Source: Chromatiaceae bacterium
Lineage (GTDB): Bacteria; Pseudomonadota; Gammaproteobacteria; Chromatiales; Chromatiaceae
NCBI GenBank assembly: GCA_013426805.1
Contig: JACDZG010000008.1
Span: 1-64,000, forward strand
Direction of reading: 5' to 3'
DNA length: 64,000 nucleotides
Part shown: positions 32,914-42,937 of the stretch, piece after piece
How the letters are laid out: each line of letters opens with the position of its first letter
How positions within the stretch are numbered: the stretch's first letter is position 1
The notes under the pieces: model-generated
Seen by the model: the letters and a program-made list of their open reading frames with translations, nothing else
Database searches by the model: none
What the model was told of the DNA's origin: nothing
Position numbers and translations under genes: made by a program

Positions 32914-34314
32914 TCAGCCCGGCCCGGCACCCACCGCGCCCAAGGTCTCCCGGATGTGCTCCCTCACCGCCTGGGTGGTCGCGTCCAACTCCGTGCAGCG
33001 TGTCGGCTTGTCCATGAGTCCGCGCAATGACTCAGGCGCCGGAGCGTCCTGACCGATGGCCGCCTGCACGGCCTCATTGAACTTGGCGGGGTGGGCGGTG
33101 GCAAGGCACACCGCATTGCCCCGCACCCGCGCCGCCCAAACCCCGGTGGCGGTATGCGGGCAGAGGATGTAGCCACTGCCGGCGAAGGTGGTACGCATCT
33201 GCTCCAGCGTATCGGCATCGGACACGGCTGTCGCATCGAAATCGGCTCGTACCTGATTGAGTCGCGACCCTTTCACCGTGAGCCGGCCGCTCGCCTGCAT
33301 CTGCTCGACCAGGTCGCGGACGATCGCGGCATCGCCGCCGTGGAGAAAATACAAATAACGCTCGAAATTGGAGGCGACCTGGATGTCCATCGCCGGACTC
33401 AGGGTCTGGTGGACCTCACCGGCCGCGTAGATTCCGGTGTGCACGAAATCCGTGAGAATCGCGTTGCGGTTGGTGGCGACGATGATCCGGTCCGCTGGCA
33501 ACCCCATCCGCTTCGCCAGATAACACGCGAAGCAGTCACCAAAGTTTCCGGTCGGCACCGAGAAGCTCAGGCGCCGCTCCGGGTCGCCGCCGCTCACCCG
33601 GCCCCACGCATAGAAGTAATAGATCGTCTGCGCGAGGATGCGCGCCCAGTTGATCGAGTTGACCGCGCCCAGGTGATACTCGGCCTTGAAGGCCAAATCG
33701 TTGAACAGGTCCTTGACGATGCGCTGGCCATCGTCGAAGGTTCCGCGGATGGCGATGTTATGGACGTTGGGGTCCAGCACCGTGGTCATCTGCCGTTCCT
33801 GGATTGGCGAGATCCGGCCCTTCGGATGGAGGATCAGTATCCGGATACGTTCCTTACCCCGCACCCCGGCGATGGCGGCCGACCCGGTGTCACCTGACGT
33901 CGCACCAAGAATATTCAGGTGTCCGCCGTCGCGCTTGAGCAGGTATTCGAACAGATTCCCCAGCAACTGCAAGGCCACGTCCTTAAAGGCCGCGGTTGGA
34001 CCGTGAAACAGCTCGAGAATCTTGAGGCCCCCGGCCTCGACCACCGGCGTCACCTCCGGATGGGAGAAGCCGGCGTAGGCGCGGGCGATGAGTCCGCGCA
34101 GGTCCTCGCGCGGGATTTCACCGCCCACATAGGGAGACATGACCTCCAGCGCGAGGTCCTGGAACGATAACCGCGACCAGTCGCGCAGGGTGTCCGTCCC
34201 AACCTGCGGGATGACGGCGGGGACCAGCAGGCCGCCGTCGGTCGCCAGCCCCATCATCACTGCCTCAGCGAAACCGACGGGGCTGACCCGTCCGCGAGTA
34301 CTCACATAGTTCAT
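32914..34314 (-). CDS. thrC: Threonine synthase
   Basis: A 466-residue PLP enzyme that converts O-phosphohomoserine to threonine. It starts MNYVSTRGRVSPVGFAEAVMMGL with the Thr_synth N-terminal domain. The PLP Lys is in HGPTAAFKDVALQLLGNL, and SATSGDT-type phosphate binding appears as GATSGDTGSAA; FSVPTGNFGDCFA is also conserved. The open frame extends another 112 codons upstream without family similarity, so 34314 is taken as the start. Confidence 0.95.
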   Translation of the reverse strand: MNYVSTRGRVSPVGFAEAVMMGLATDGGLLVPAVIPQVGTDTLRDWSRLSFQDLALEVMSPYVGGEIPREDLRGLIARAYAGFSHPEVTPVVEAGGLKILELFHGPTAAFKDVALQLLGNLFEYLLKRDGGHLNILGATSGDTGSAAIAGVRGKERIRILILHPKGRISPIQERQMTTVLDPNVHNIAIRGTFDDGQRIVKDLFNDLAFKAEYHLGAVNSINWARILAQTIYYFYAWGRVSGGDPERRLSFSVPTGNFGDCFACYLAKRMGLPADRIIVATNRNAILTDFVHTGIYAAGEVHQTLSPAMDIQVASNFERYLYFLHGGDAAIVRDLVEQMQASGRLTVKGSRLNQVRADFDATAVSDADTLEQMRTTFAGSGYILCPHTATGVWAARVRGNAVCLATAHPAKFNEAVQAAIGQDAPAPESLRGLMDKPTRCTELDATTQAVREHIRETLGAVGAGPG

Positions 34315-34769
34315 AATTTTGACGATCCTGCAAGTAAAGCCCCGCACCGGACTGGGCGTTCGGCCAAGCCTGCATAGTAAGAGAGCCCTGGTAGCTTGGC
34401 AAAGCCTGAGCAGGCGTGATAACAGGGGCCAGGCACCCAACCCGCACGCCCGGCGGACGGCCCGTCCGTAGCGTTTGCGCAGAAAGATCCCAGATAGCGT
34501 TGACACGCATTGCGCTGGGGCAACACAATCGGCCCGTCCCGCCGTACCGCTCGGACGTTCAATGGACACGCAGGCCGGCCCGCTGCGCTCTCGAACACCA
34601 ACTGAAAACGGGGCACGACCTGGACTCCGGTCGACCGCGCCTGGAAGCAACTCGTGTTCGTACTTTGGATGCAGACAAGTGCCGATAGGCTGCCCACGGA
34701 AAGGTTAGGCCCGCCCGGGCGGGACAATCGCAACACCACTCAGACTTTTTCAATCAACCAGGTAAGCCC
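34315..34769. other. Divergent promoter region of thrC and the DUF485 gene
   Basis: 455 bp between divergent genes. It must carry at least two promoters, but none stands out. A frame of about 110 codons continues upstream of thrC on the minus strand; its composition (many Arg and Pro) and lack of similarity speak against coding. No small gene supported. Confidence 0.45.
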
Positions 34770-35078
34770 ATGACTACTGACTCGGTCGAGGCCATCACCC
34801 GACACCCGCTCTACGCGGAGCTTGTCACAAAACGCAAACGCTTCGCATGGATACTGACGTTCCTGATGTTCCTTTTCTACTACGGATTCATCATGATCGT
34901 CGCCTACGCCCCGAAATCACTGGCCGTGCCGCTGTGGACCGGCTCAGTGACGACCGTCGGCATCCCGGTTGGTCTTTCGGTCATCATCTCGGCCTTTCTC
35001 CTGACCGGGGTCTATGTCTACCGGGCCAACGGTGAGTTCGATCGCCTGACCAAGTCGATCCAGGAGGATCTGCGATGA
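34770..35078 (+). CDS. yjcH: DUF485 small membrane protein (YjcH-like)
   Basis: A 102-residue inner-membrane protein with two hydrophobic helices ([20 protein letters not shown] and [18 protein letters not shown]). DUF485 proteins are encoded just upstream of ActP-type acetate permeases. Here the last codon and stop overlap the ATG of actP by four bases (ATGA), so translation is coupled. Thought to be an accessory subunit of the symporter; exact role unknown. Confidence 0.9.
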   Translation: MTTDSVEAITRHPLYAELVTKRKRFAWILTFLMFLFYYGFIMIVAYAPKSLAVPLWTGSVTTVGIPVGLSVIISAFLLTGVYVYRANGEFDRLTKSIQEDLR

Positions 35079-36784
35079 AACGTCTGTCCCCCTGGGCCAT
35101 CCTGGCCGCACTCCTCGTCCCCTTCGCCTTGGTGGCCGCGCCCGCGGTCACCGGCGCGGCTGACAAGCAGCCGCTGAACATGACCGCGATCTACATGTTT
35201 GTGATTTTCGTCGGTGCGACCCTGGGCATCACCTACTGGGCGTCCAAGCGCACCCGCACCGCGCGTGAGTTCTACACCGCCGGCGGCGGCATCACCGGCT
35301 TCCAGAACGGTCTCGCGATTGCCGGCGACTATATGTCCGCGGCCTCCTTCCTGGGTATCTCCGGCCTGGTGTTCGCGTCCGGCTTCGACGGCCTGATCTA
35401 CTCCATCGGCTGGCTGGTCGGCTGGCCCGTCATCATGTTCCTGATCGCCGAGCAGATCCGCAACCTGGGCAAGTTCACCTTCGCGGACGTGAGTTCGTAC
35501 CGCTTCGGGCAGACCCAGATCCGCACCATGGCGGCCATCTCCTCACTGGTCGTCGTCATCTTCTATCTCATCGCGCAGATGGTCGGTGCCGGCAAGCTGA
35601 TTCAGTTGCTGTTCGGGCTGGAGTATTGGATGGCGGTCATGATCGTCGGCGCGCTCATGATGATCTACGTGATCTTCGGCGGCATGACGGCCACCACCTG
35701 GGTGCAGATCATCAAGGCCGTGCTGCTGCTGTCCGGCGCCACCTTCATGGCCCTGGCCGCCCTGAATCATTTCGGGTTCTCCCCGGAGGAAATGTTCCGT
35801 CAGGCAGTCGCAACGCACGGCAAGCACGACGCCATCATGGGTCCCGGCGCCCTGATCAAAGACCCGATCAATGCCATCTCGCTGGGTCTCGCGCTGATGT
35901 TCGGCACCGCCGGTCTGCCGCACATCCTGATGCGCTTCTTCACCGTGCCGAACGCCAAGGAGGCGCGTAAGTCGGTCTTTTACGCGACCGGCTTCATCGG
36001 CTATTTCTACATCCTGACCTTCATCATCGGCTTCTCGGCCATCGTCCTGCTCGCCCAGAACCCGGCCTACTTCTCAGCCGGCGCCCTGGTGGACGGCGTG
36101 ATCACGGACCCGAAGGGCCTGCTCGGCGGCACCAACATGGTCGCCATCAAGCTGGCTGAGGCCGTGGGCGGTAACCTGTTCCTGGGCTTCATCTCGGCGG
36201 TGGCCTTTGCCACTATCCTGGCGGTCGTCTCCGGCCTGACCCTGGCCGGCGCCTCGGCCATCTCCCATGACCTCTATGCCAGCGTCATCGCCCGCGGCCG
36301 CAGCAACGAGACCATGGAACTGCGCGTATCGAAGTTCGCGACCCTGGGTCTGGGCATCATCGCCATCATCCTCGGCATCATCTTCGAGAAGCAGAACGTC
36401 GCCTTCCTGGTCGGCCTCACCTTCGCCATCGCGGCCAGCGCCAACTTCCCGGTGCTGGTGGCCTCGATCTTCTGGGGCAAGATGACGACCCGCGGCGCGC
36501 TGGTCGGCGGTTTCGCCGGACTCATCAGCGCCTTGACGCTGACCGTGATGTCCAAGGCAGTCTGGGGCGAGACGCTCGGCCACATGGGCGCAGACGGCAA
36601 GCCTGTCGGCCTGATCTTCCTGGACAATCCGGCTATCATCTCCATCCCCTTGGCCTTCATCTGCATCTGGCTGTTCTCCATTACGGATAACTCCAAGCAG
36701 GCCCAGAAAGAGCGGGCGCTCTTCCCGGCGCAACGGGTTCGGTGCGAGACCGGTATCGGCTCCGAGGGAACCGCCAGCCATTAG
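35075..36784 (+). CDS. actP: Acetate/cation symporter
   Basis: A 569-residue sodium:solute symporter of the ActP (YjcG) group. A cleavable or first hydrophobic segment ([18 protein letters not shown]) is followed by about 12 further helices. Conserved parts: [52 protein letters not shown] and [16 protein letters not shown]. It brings in acetate and similar short acids, which links to aceK in this window. Translationally coupled to the DUF485 gene and followed by a strong terminator. Confidence 0.92.
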   Translation: MKRLSPWAILAALLVPFALVAAPAVTGAADKQPLNMTAIYMFVIFVGATLGITYWASKRTRTAREFYTAGGGITGFQNGLAIAGDYMSAASFLGISGLVFASGFDGLIYSIGWLVGWPVIMFLIAEQIRNLGKFTFADVSSYRFGQTQIRTMAAISSLVVVIFYLIAQMVGAGKLIQLLFGLEYWMAVMIVGALMMIYVIFGGMTATTWVQIIKAVLLLSGATFMALAALNHFGFSPEEMFRQAVATHGKHDAIMGPGALIKDPINAISLGLALMFGTAGLPHILMRFFTVPNAKEARKSVFYATGFIGYFYILTFIIGFSAIVLLAQNPAYFSAGALVDGVITDPKGLLGGTNMVAIKLAEAVGGNLFLGFISAVAFATILAVVSGLTLAGASAISHDLYASVIARGRSNETMELRVSKFATLGLGIIAIILGIIFEKQNVAFLVGLTFAIAASANFPVLVASIFWGKMTTRGALVGGFAGLISALTLTVMSKAVWGETLGHMGADGKPVGLIFLDNPAIISIPLAFICIWLFSITDNSKQAQKERALFPAQRVRCETGIGSEGTASH

Positions 36785-36863
36785 CAGGACGACGGTTTGC
36801 GGAACAGGGAGGTTCCGCGGCAGCACAGCGGGCCGGGCCAGGGTTCCGGTCACCGTGCATCCA

Positions 36864-36898
36864 GAAGCCCAGGGTCGTGTTGCGACCCTGGGCTTCTG
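36864..36898 (+). terminator. Strong hairpin downstream of actP
   Basis: AGAAGCCCAGGGTCG (36864-36878) and CGACCCTGGGCTTCT (36884-36898) form a perfect 15-bp stem with a 5-base loop. It is followed by GTCTTTGTG, which is only moderately T-rich. It most likely ends the DUF485-actP transcript. Confidence 0.8.
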
Positions 36899-37028
36899 TC
36901 TTTGTGCTCACGTCGGTTGACATACGCAGCAGGACCACCCAACAATGCCGACACGCTAACGACGTCCCCTAATGGGCTGAACAGTTCCTCAGCCCCACCC
37001 AAGCCACTCCCGCTGGAGCCGGACACCC

Positions 37029-37295
37029 ATGACACCTATGACACCAGAGCATCGTTCCGCCTATTGGAGGGCGAATCTGCGTTTGATCACCAGCCTGCTG
37101 ATCTGCTGGTTCACCTGTTCTTTCGGATTCGGCATTCTGTTGGTCCATCCGCTGAATGCGATCGTGATCGGCGGCTACCCAGTCGGTCTCTGGTTTGCCC
37201 AGCAGGGGGCGATCTACTGCTTCATCCTGCTGATTTTCGTCTACGCCTTGGCCATGCATTGGCTCGACAAGAAATTCGAGATCCACGAGGACTGA
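37029..37295 (+). CDS. DUF4212 small membrane protein
   Basis: An 88-residue protein with two hydrophobic helices (SLLICWFTCSFGFGILL and AIYCFILLIFVYALAMHWL). The WRANLRLI start and the GGYPVGLWFAQQGAI centre are typical of DUF4212, which is encoded upstream of a second class of sodium:solute symporters. A later ATG at 37038 is also possible. Twelve bases separate it from the symporter gene. Confidence 0.9.
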   Translation: MTPMTPEHRSAYWRANLRLITSLLICWFTCSFGFGILLVHPLNAIVIGGYPVGLWFAQQGAIYCFILLIFVYALAMHWLDKKFEIHED

Positions 37296-37307
37296 GGAAT
37301 CGCTGCC

Positions 37308-39101
37308 ATGACATCATTACAGATTTGGCTGTGGCTCATCGTCGGTGGCTCGGTCGCCGTCTACATCGCCATCGCCTTCTGGTCACGCGCCGGCTCCACA
37401 CGCGACTTCTATGTGGCCGGCCAGCATGTTCATCCGATCGCCAACGGGCTGGCGACCGCCGCTGACTGGATATCCGCCGCCTCCTTCATCTCGCTGGCCG
37501 GTTTGATCGCCTTCGCCGGTTATGACGCTTCGGCGTACCTGATGGGGTGGACCGGCGGCTATGTGCTGCTCGCCCTGCTGCTCGCGCCTTATTTGCGCAA
37601 ATTCGGCAAGTTCACGGTGCCGGAGTTCATCGGCGAACGCTACTATTCCCAGACCGCCCGACTGGTCGCCGTTATCTGCCTGATCGTCATCTCCGTCACC
37701 TACGTGATCGGCCAGATGAAGGGTGTCGGTGTCGCTTTCTCGCGGCTGTTCGAGGTCGATCTCGAAATCGGCGTCTATATCGGCATGAGCATCGTTTTGA
37801 TCTATGCCGTGATGGGCGGCATGAAGGCCATTACTTACACGCAGATTGCGCAGTATTGCGTGCTGGTCTTCGCCTATAGCGTCCCGGCGGTTTTCATCTC
37901 ACTGCAACTCACCGATACCGGCGTGCCCCAGCTGAGTCTGGGCGCGGAGTATCTGCGCGACGGCGCCGGCGGCGGGCTGTCCCTGCTCGATAAACTCGAT
38001 CAGGTCGTCACCGATCTCGGGTTCAGCGCCTTCACCGCCCAGAAGGACAGTACCCTCAACCTGTTCCTGCTGACCCTCTCGCTGATGATCGGCACCGCCG
38101 GGCTCCCGCATATCATCGTCCGGTTTTTCACCGTACGGCGAGTGGCGGATGCGCGCTCTTCCGCGGGGTGGGCGCTCCTGTTCATCGCCGTTCTCTACAC
38201 TGCCGCGCCGACCATCGGCGCCATGGCGCGACTGAATCTCACGCAGACCATCCAGACCGGCCCGGTCGGCGAAGCCTCGACAAACCTCGAAATCGCTCAG
38301 GTCCCGGACTGGATGAACCGCTGGCGTACCACCGGGCTGCTGGAGTGGCAGGACCGCAACGGCGACGGCCGTATCCAATACTATAACGACCAGAATCCGG
38401 CTTTCGCCGCCCAGGCCGCGGGGTTTGGCTGGAAAGGCAACGAACTGACCGAGATCGATAACGACATCATGGTCCTCGCCAACCCGGAGATCGCCCACCT
38501 GCCCGCTTGGGTGATCGCCCTGGTTGCAGCCGGCGGCCTGGCCGCGGCACTCTCCACCGCCGCCGGTATTCTGCTTGCCATCGCCTCGGCCATCTCGCAC
38601 GACCTCCTGAAGGGCATGATCCTGCCGGCCTGTTCGGAGACAACCGAGCTGATGGCGGGGCGGATCGCGATGGCGGCCGCCATCGTCGTCGCCGGCTACC
38701 TGGGTATCAACCCGCCCGGCTTCGCCGCGGAAGTGGTGGCCCTGGCTTTCGGCCTGGCCGCGGCATCCCTGTTCCCAGCCTTGATGTTAGGTATCTTTGA
38801 TCGGCGCGCCAACCGAACCGGGGCCATCCTCGGAATGCTGGCCGGTCTACTCTCGACCCTCACCTATATCTTCTGGTTCAAAGGCTGGTTTTTCGTCAGG
38901 GGGACGGAGATGACTGCCAATCTGCCGGAAAATTGGTTCCTGGGGATCTCCCCGGAGGCGTTCGGCGCCCTGGGTGCGGCAATCAATTTCGCCGTTGCCT
39001 ATGCGGTCTCCCGTCTCACCGCCGAACCTCCGCAGGCGATCCAGCAATTGGTGGACGAGATCCGCTTACCCAAAGCCTCTCAATCCGTTGTGCAATCCTA
39101 A
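37308..39101 (+). CDS. Sodium:solute symporter (VC_2705 type)
   Basis: A 597-residue permease of the SSS family with about 13 helices. REFYVAG-like TRDFYVAGQHVHPIANGLATAADWISAASF near the start and GLPHIIVRFFTVRRVADAR are family marks. Between two helices a hydrophilic loop carries DRNGDGRIQYYN, an EF-hand-like calcium loop. The DUF4212-symporter-DUF294-exonuclease order is a recurrent cassette in proteobacteria. Substrate probably a short carboxylate such as acetate or pyruvate; this is inference. Confidence 0.9.
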   Translation: MTSLQIWLWLIVGGSVAVYIAIAFWSRAGSTRDFYVAGQHVHPIANGLATAADWISAASFISLAGLIAFAGYDASAYLMGWTGGYVLLALLLAPYLRKFGKFTVPEFIGERYYSQTARLVAVICLIVISVTYVIGQMKGVGVAFSRLFEVDLEIGVYIGMSIVLIYAVMGGMKAITYTQIAQYCVLVFAYSVPAVFISLQLTDTGVPQLSLGAEYLRDGAGGGLSLLDKLDQVVTDLGFSAFTAQKDSTLNLFLLTLSLMIGTAGLPHIIVRFFTVRRVADARSSAGWALLFIAVLYTAAPTIGAMARLNLTQTIQTGPVGEASTNLEIAQVPDWMNRWRTTGLLEWQDRNGDGRIQYYNDQNPAFAAQAAGFGWKGNELTEIDNDIMVLANPEIAHLPAWVIALVAAGGLAAALSTAAGILLAIASAISHDLLKGMILPACSETTELMAGRIAMAAAIVVAGYLGINPPGFAAEVVALAFGLAAASLFPALMLGIFDRRANRTGAILGMLAGLLSTLTYIFWFKGWFFVRGTEMTANLPENWFLGISPEAFGALGAAINFAVAYAVSRLTAEPPQAIQQLVDEIRLPKASQSVVQS

Positions 39102-39113
39102 GAGGGATTCAGC

Positions 39114-40979
39114 GTGGACGTTGAACTCGTTGAGATCCAGGAATTCCTGGCCAACCACCCACCCTTCGACAAACTCCCGGCGGAAACCCTGGAGCGGTTG
39201 CCGAAACGGCTCTCGGTACGCTACCTGCGCCGCGGCAGCGCCTTCCCTCCAGAGGATGCGGATCAGCCTTATCTCTACATCGTGCGCCGCGGGGCCGTGG
39301 AGTTGCGTGACCCTCAGGGCGACCTGGTCGGCAAGCTGGCCGAGGGCGACCTGTGGGCCAAGCCCTGCGAACCAGACGGGAACGACCCCAACGTTCGCGG
39401 CAACGCCGCCGAGGACGCGCTGTTCTATCTGCTGCCCTGCGAGGACCTCCAGACCCTGCGCGCACAGCATACGGCCTTCGCCGAACATTTCGAGCAATCG
39501 GCGACCAACCGGCTGCGGCGCGCCCTGGACGCCATGATCGAGACCCCGGCCGCGGGCTCCGGTCTGATGACCGTGAACGTCGGCCGCCTGGTCAACCGCA
39601 TCCTCGTCCCCGCGACCCCGGACACCAGTATCCGCAAAGCGGCGCAGCTCATGTCCGAGCTCCAGGCGTCCTCCCTGCTGATCATGGACGGCGAGCGGCT
39701 CGCCGGCATGATCACCGATCGGGACCTGCGCCGCCGCTGTATCGCCGCGGGACTTTCCTACGACCGGCCGGTCCGCGAGATCATGACCGAACGGCTGACC
39801 ACGGTTGACGCCGAGACTCTGGGCTTTCAGGCCCTGATCACCATGACCCGGCTGAATGTCCACCACCTGCCGGTGATGGAATACGGCCGCGTCGTCGGCA
39901 TTCTCTCGACGACGGACTTGACCCGCGTCCAGAGCGCCAACGCCGTCTATCTGGTCGGCGACGTGCATCGCGCCCGCGACCTGGACACCCTGGTGCAGAT
40001 CAGCTCCAAGTTGGGCGAATTGCAGGTGCATCTGGTGAGCAGCGGTGCCACCGCGGATCAGGTCGGTCAGGCGATCAGCGCCATCAACGACGCCATTACC
40101 CTGCGCCTGATCGAGTTCGCCGAGGAGGAGTTAGGCCCCCCACCGGTCCCCTATGCCTGGATGGTTGGAGGCTCCCAGGCCCGGCGCGAGCAATCCGCCC
40201 ACTCCGATCAGGACAATGCGCTGCTGATCGCCGACCACATGAAACCGGAGGACGACGCCTATTTCGCCACGCTGGCCGGCCTCGTCAACGATGGGCTCAA
40301 TGCCTGCGGCTACATCTATTGCCCGGGCGATGTCATGGCCCGAAACCCCAAGTGGCGTCAACCGTTGCGTTTGTGGAAAAAGTATTTCAACACCTGGATT
40401 CAGCGCCCGGACCCCATGGCCTTGATGCTGTGCAGCGTCTTCTTCGACTTGCGGCCGGTGTATGACCCGGAGGGCATGTTCGAGGAGATCCACGACCAAG
40501 TCCTGCGGTTGTCGAAGAACAGCCGGATTTTCATCGCCTATTTGACCGCGAACGCCATCCAGCATCGTCCGCCGCTCGGCTTCTTCCGCAACTTCGTGCT
40601 GATCCACGGCGGCGATCACGACCAAACCTTCGATATCAAGCACCGGGGCACCGTCCCCATCATCGATCTGGCGCGGGTCTACGCCCTGTCCAGCGGCATC
40701 ACCGAAACCAACACGCTGGAGCGACTGCGCATCGCGGCCGAAAACGGCGCACTGAGCCGCGAGGGCGCCGCCAATCTGACCGACGCCGCCGAATTCATCG
40801 GAACCCTACGGATGCGCCACCAGGCGGCGCAGCTGCGCCGCGGTGAAAAAGCGGACAATTTTGTCTCCCCGGAAGAACTCTCACCTCTGGAACGCGGACA
40901 TCTGAAGGACGCCTTCATCCTGATCGACCGGATGCAGGAGGCGCTCGGGCAGCGTTACCAGACCGGCCGCTTCACCTAA
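39114..40979 (+). CDS. cNMP/CBS/DUF294 nucleotidyltransferase-like regulator
   Basis: A 621-residue cytoplasmic protein: a cyclic-nucleotide-binding-like domain (~1-130), a pair of CBS domains (~155-275; LLIMDGERLAGMITDRDLRRR, VVGILSTTDL), a DUF294 nucleotidyltransferase-like domain (~300-440; VGGSQARREQSAHSDQDNAL, the GS-x10-DxD pattern) and the DUF294 C-terminal helical domain. It resembles the uridylyltransferase fold of GlnD. The start is GTG with AGAGGGA upstream. It follows the symporter by 12 bp and probably senses nucleotides to control it. Confidence 0.9.
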   Translation: MDVELVEIQEFLANHPPFDKLPAETLERLPKRLSVRYLRRGSAFPPEDADQPYLYIVRRGAVELRDPQGDLVGKLAEGDLWAKPCEPDGNDPNVRGNAAEDALFYLLPCEDLQTLRAQHTAFAEHFEQSATNRLRRALDAMIETPAAGSGLMTVNVGRLVNRILVPATPDTSIRKAAQLMSELQASSLLIMDGERLAGMITDRDLRRRCIAAGLSYDRPVREIMTERLTTVDAETLGFQALITMTRLNVHHLPVMEYGRVVGILSTTDLTRVQSANAVYLVGDVHRARDLDTLVQISSKLGELQVHLVSSGATADQVGQAISAINDAITLRLIEFAEEELGPPPVPYAWMVGGSQARREQSAHSDQDNALLIADHMKPEDDAYFATLAGLVNDGLNACGYIYCPGDVMARNPKWRQPLRLWKKYFNTWIQRPDPMALMLCSVFFDLRPVYDPEGMFEEIHDQVLRLSKNSRIFIAYLTANAIQHRPPLGFFRNFVLIHGGDHDQTFDIKHRGTVPIIDLARVYALSSGITETNTLERLRIAAENGALSREGAANLTDAAEFIGTLRMRHQAAQLRRGEKADNFVSPEELSPLERGHLKDAFILIDRMQEALGQRYQTGRFT

Positions 40980-40990
40980 GGCGCCGGGGC

Positions 40991-41668
40991 GTGCTGTCCC
41001 CGCTCGACTGGCGCCGACGCTGGCAGTTGCGGCGCACCCCGCGCTGCCCGCTGCGCGACTATCTGGCACAACCGCTGCCGCTCAAGGGCCAGGACTATCG
41101 GACCACCGACTTTCTGGCGATCGACCTGGAAACGACCGGACTGGATGCGGCCCGCGATCTGATCCTGAGCGTCGGCTACGTCGTATTGCACGGCAACCGC
41201 ATCGATCTGAGCAGTACCTGCCACCGGGTCGTGCGGATCGACCGCTCCATCCCGGAGGCCAGCGCCGTGATCCATCAGATTACGGACGACCAATCCGCCG
41301 GGGGTCTGGAAATCGTCGACGTGATGACTGAACTGTTGGATGTCCTGGCGGGCAAGGTCCTGATCGCCCACCACGCCAGCATCGAATGCGGTTTCCTGGG
41401 CAACGCCTGCCGTCGGCTCTGGGGCGGCGGGTTGCCGGTGCAGGTCGTGGATACCCAAGTGCTTGCCCACCGGACCTTCGAGCGGCGCCAAACCGCCTTC
41501 AAGGCGTCGGATCTGCGTCTGCACTCCCTCGGCGAGCGCTTCAACCTGCCGCGTTACGGCGCCCACAACGCGCTCAGCGACGCCCTGGCCGCCGCCGAAC
41601 TCTTCCTGGCCCAGGCGGCTTACCGTGACAACGGCCAGGGGCTGCCGCTCAAGGAATTTCTCTGGTGA
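40991..41668 (+). CDS. DnaQ-like 3'-5' exonuclease
   Basis: A 225-residue DEDD-family exonuclease. ExoI: FLAIDLETTGLD (Asp and Glu); ExoII: LIAHHASIECGFL; ExoIII: YGAHNALSDALAAAEL with His and Asp. The N-terminal 35 residues are basic. GTG start. It sits at the end of the symporter-DUF294 cassette with an 11-bp gap; exonuclease genes of this kind commonly accompany that cassette. A link to nucleotide signalling rather than to replication is possible. Not the replicative epsilon subunit, as far as the context tells. Confidence 0.85.
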   Translation: MLSPLDWRRRWQLRRTPRCPLRDYLAQPLPLKGQDYRTTDFLAIDLETTGLDAARDLILSVGYVVLHGNRIDLSSTCHRVVRIDRSIPEASAVIHQITDDQSAGGLEIVDVMTELLDVLAGKVLIAHHASIECGFLGNACRRLWGGGLPVQVVDTQVLAHRTFERRQTAFKASDLRLHSLGERFNLPRYGAHNALSDALAAAELFLAQAAYRDNGQGLPLKEFLW

Positions 41669-41768
41669 GTCGGACCGGCTGACGGCTTGAGCCGGCGTGG
41701 CGCCTGGCGTAATCTGACGACCTGGCCAGCGTCGGCCTGGTTCACCGTCGGCAACCGACCCATCCCTG

Positions 41769-42179
41769 ATGCGCAAGCTGGACGACACCGATTTCGCGAG
41801 ACTGACCAATCTCCTGCGCGACGCGTCCGAACTGGTGGCCGGTTATTGCTTCGGCTCCCAGACGGACCCCAAGTGCCAGCATCCGCGCGATCTGGATCTT
41901 GCCGTGCTGGCGGCGCAACCGCTCTGCTTGCGACGCCTGCTGGAACTGGGCGCCGACATCACCGATCGCATTGCCAACGACGCGGTCGACCTGATCGATC
42001 TCCACCAGGCCGGCCCCGTGCTCAAGTTCCAGGTCATCAAATCCGGACATCTGTTGTTCGCCCGCGATCAATCGCTGGTCAATCGCTTCGAGCTTGCCGT
42101 CATGCGCGAATACCAGGACTCCGCCTACCGTCGCCGGGCCCAATTCAGCGCGCTCTGTGCACGGCGGACAGCAGCGTGA
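41769..42179 (+). CDS. mntA: MntA antitoxin (minimal nucleotidyltransferase)
   Basis: A 136-residue MNT-domain protein with the hallmark GS-x10-DxD: GSQTDPKCQHPRDLDLAVL near residue 29. A third acidic residue, DLIDLHQ, lies near residue 77. MntA proteins neutralise HepT by adding AMP to its active-site tyrosine. The stop overlaps the start of the HepT gene (GTGA). A compact type VII-like toxin-antitoxin pair. Confidence 0.88.
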   Translation: MRKLDDTDFARLTNLLRDASELVAGYCFGSQTDPKCQHPRDLDLAVLAAQPLCLRRLLELGADITDRIANDAVDLIDLHQAGPVLKFQVIKSGHLLFARDQSLVNRFELAVMREYQDSAYRRRAQFSALCARRTAA

Positions 42180-42616
42180 CACTGGAACCCCGCGTCGTTG
42201 AACAACGCCTGAAGAAACTCGACGAGACCATGCGTCGGCTGGAGCCCTTGGCGGCGATCCCTCGCGAGGCATTCATCGCCGATTTCCGCACCCACTGGGC
42301 CGCCGAGCGCGGCATCCAACTCGCGGCAGAGGCGGCATTGGACATTACCAACCACATCCTCGCCGGGCACTTCGACCGCTTTCCGGAAACCCATGAGCAG
42401 GGTCTGGACGCACTCTTGGAGACCGGTGTCATTTCCGCCCACACCCGCGCCCGTTTGCGGGGCTTCGGTCGTTTCCGCAACATCCTGATCCACGGCTACC
42501 TCGAACTCGACGTTGGCCAGGTCTACGACCACCTTCAACGGATTCCCGCGGACCTCGGTGCATTCATTCGAGACGTCGCGCACTGGCTGGCAGGGGCTGG
42601 AACAGCGGCGGGTTAA
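42176..42616 (+). CDS. hepT: HepT toxin (HEPN ribonuclease)
   Basis: A 146-residue HEPN-domain protein. The RX4HXY motif reads RNILIHGY near residue 101, with the tyrosine that MntA is expected to modify. AAERGIQLAAEAALDITNHILA is the conserved helix. The start is GTG at 42176, overlapping the mntA stop by four bases and so translationally coupled. HepT toxins cut tRNA or mRNA when not neutralised. Confidence 0.88.
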   Translation: MTLEPRVVEQRLKKLDETMRRLEPLAAIPREAFIADFRTHWAAERGIQLAAEAALDITNHILAGHFDRFPETHEQGLDALLETGVISAHTRARLRGFGRFRNILIHGYLELDVGQVYDHLQRIPADLGAFIRDVAHWLAGAGTAAG

Positions 42617-42632
42617 GGTGAGGTGACATGTC

Positions 42633-42651
42633 GGGGCGACTTCAGTGCCCC
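42633..42651. repeat. Imperfect copy of the dispersed palindrome
   Basis: GGGGCGACTTCAGTGCCCC, matching the elements at 1233-1252 and 14927-14946 except for one arm base. It lies just after hepT. Confidence 0.6.
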
Positions 42652-42700
42652 TACCGACAACGACAACGATTGAGTCCGTGTTTCACTCGTGCTTGACGCG

Positions 42701-42904
42701 TTACCCAGACTCCCATCCCGCCAGCACGGTCAGGCAACTCAGGCACAGACAGTCGCGATACTGCTCCTGAATGCGCAGCAGGGTCTCTTCAGACAAGTGG
42801 ACCCCGGCGCACTCGCAGTGCACCGGATTGTTGAGCTTGCACTCGAACACCCGGCCGCAGCGCGGGCACGTCTTGATCTCGTGTTTGATCCAAAGCGCGA
42901 CCAT
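42701..42904 (-). CDS. Cysteine-rich CWC family protein
   Basis: A 67-residue protein with seven cysteines: CPRCGRVFEC, CEC, and CLCLSC. The spacing fits the cysteine-rich CWC family, a zinc-binding ribbon. A GTG nine bases upstream (42913) is also possible; the GGAGG motif lies 3 bases before the GTG and 12 before the ATG, so neither spacing is ideal. It is the next gene downstream of the phosphomannomutase gene on the minus strand, 33 bp after it. Function unknown. Confidence 0.75.
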   Translation of the reverse strand: MVALWIKHEIKTCPRCGRVFECKLNNPVHCECAGVHLSEETLLRIQEQYRDCLCLSCLTVLAGWESG

Positions 42905-42937
42905 GGTCTTCACAGTCCTCCGACAACGATGCCGAGC

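Noticed and set aside
34315-34650. N-terminal extension of thrC by 112 codons
   Set aside because: The threonine synthase fold begins at MNYVSTRGR (34314). The extension is rich in Arg, Pro and Cys, has no similarity, and lies in an expected promoter region.
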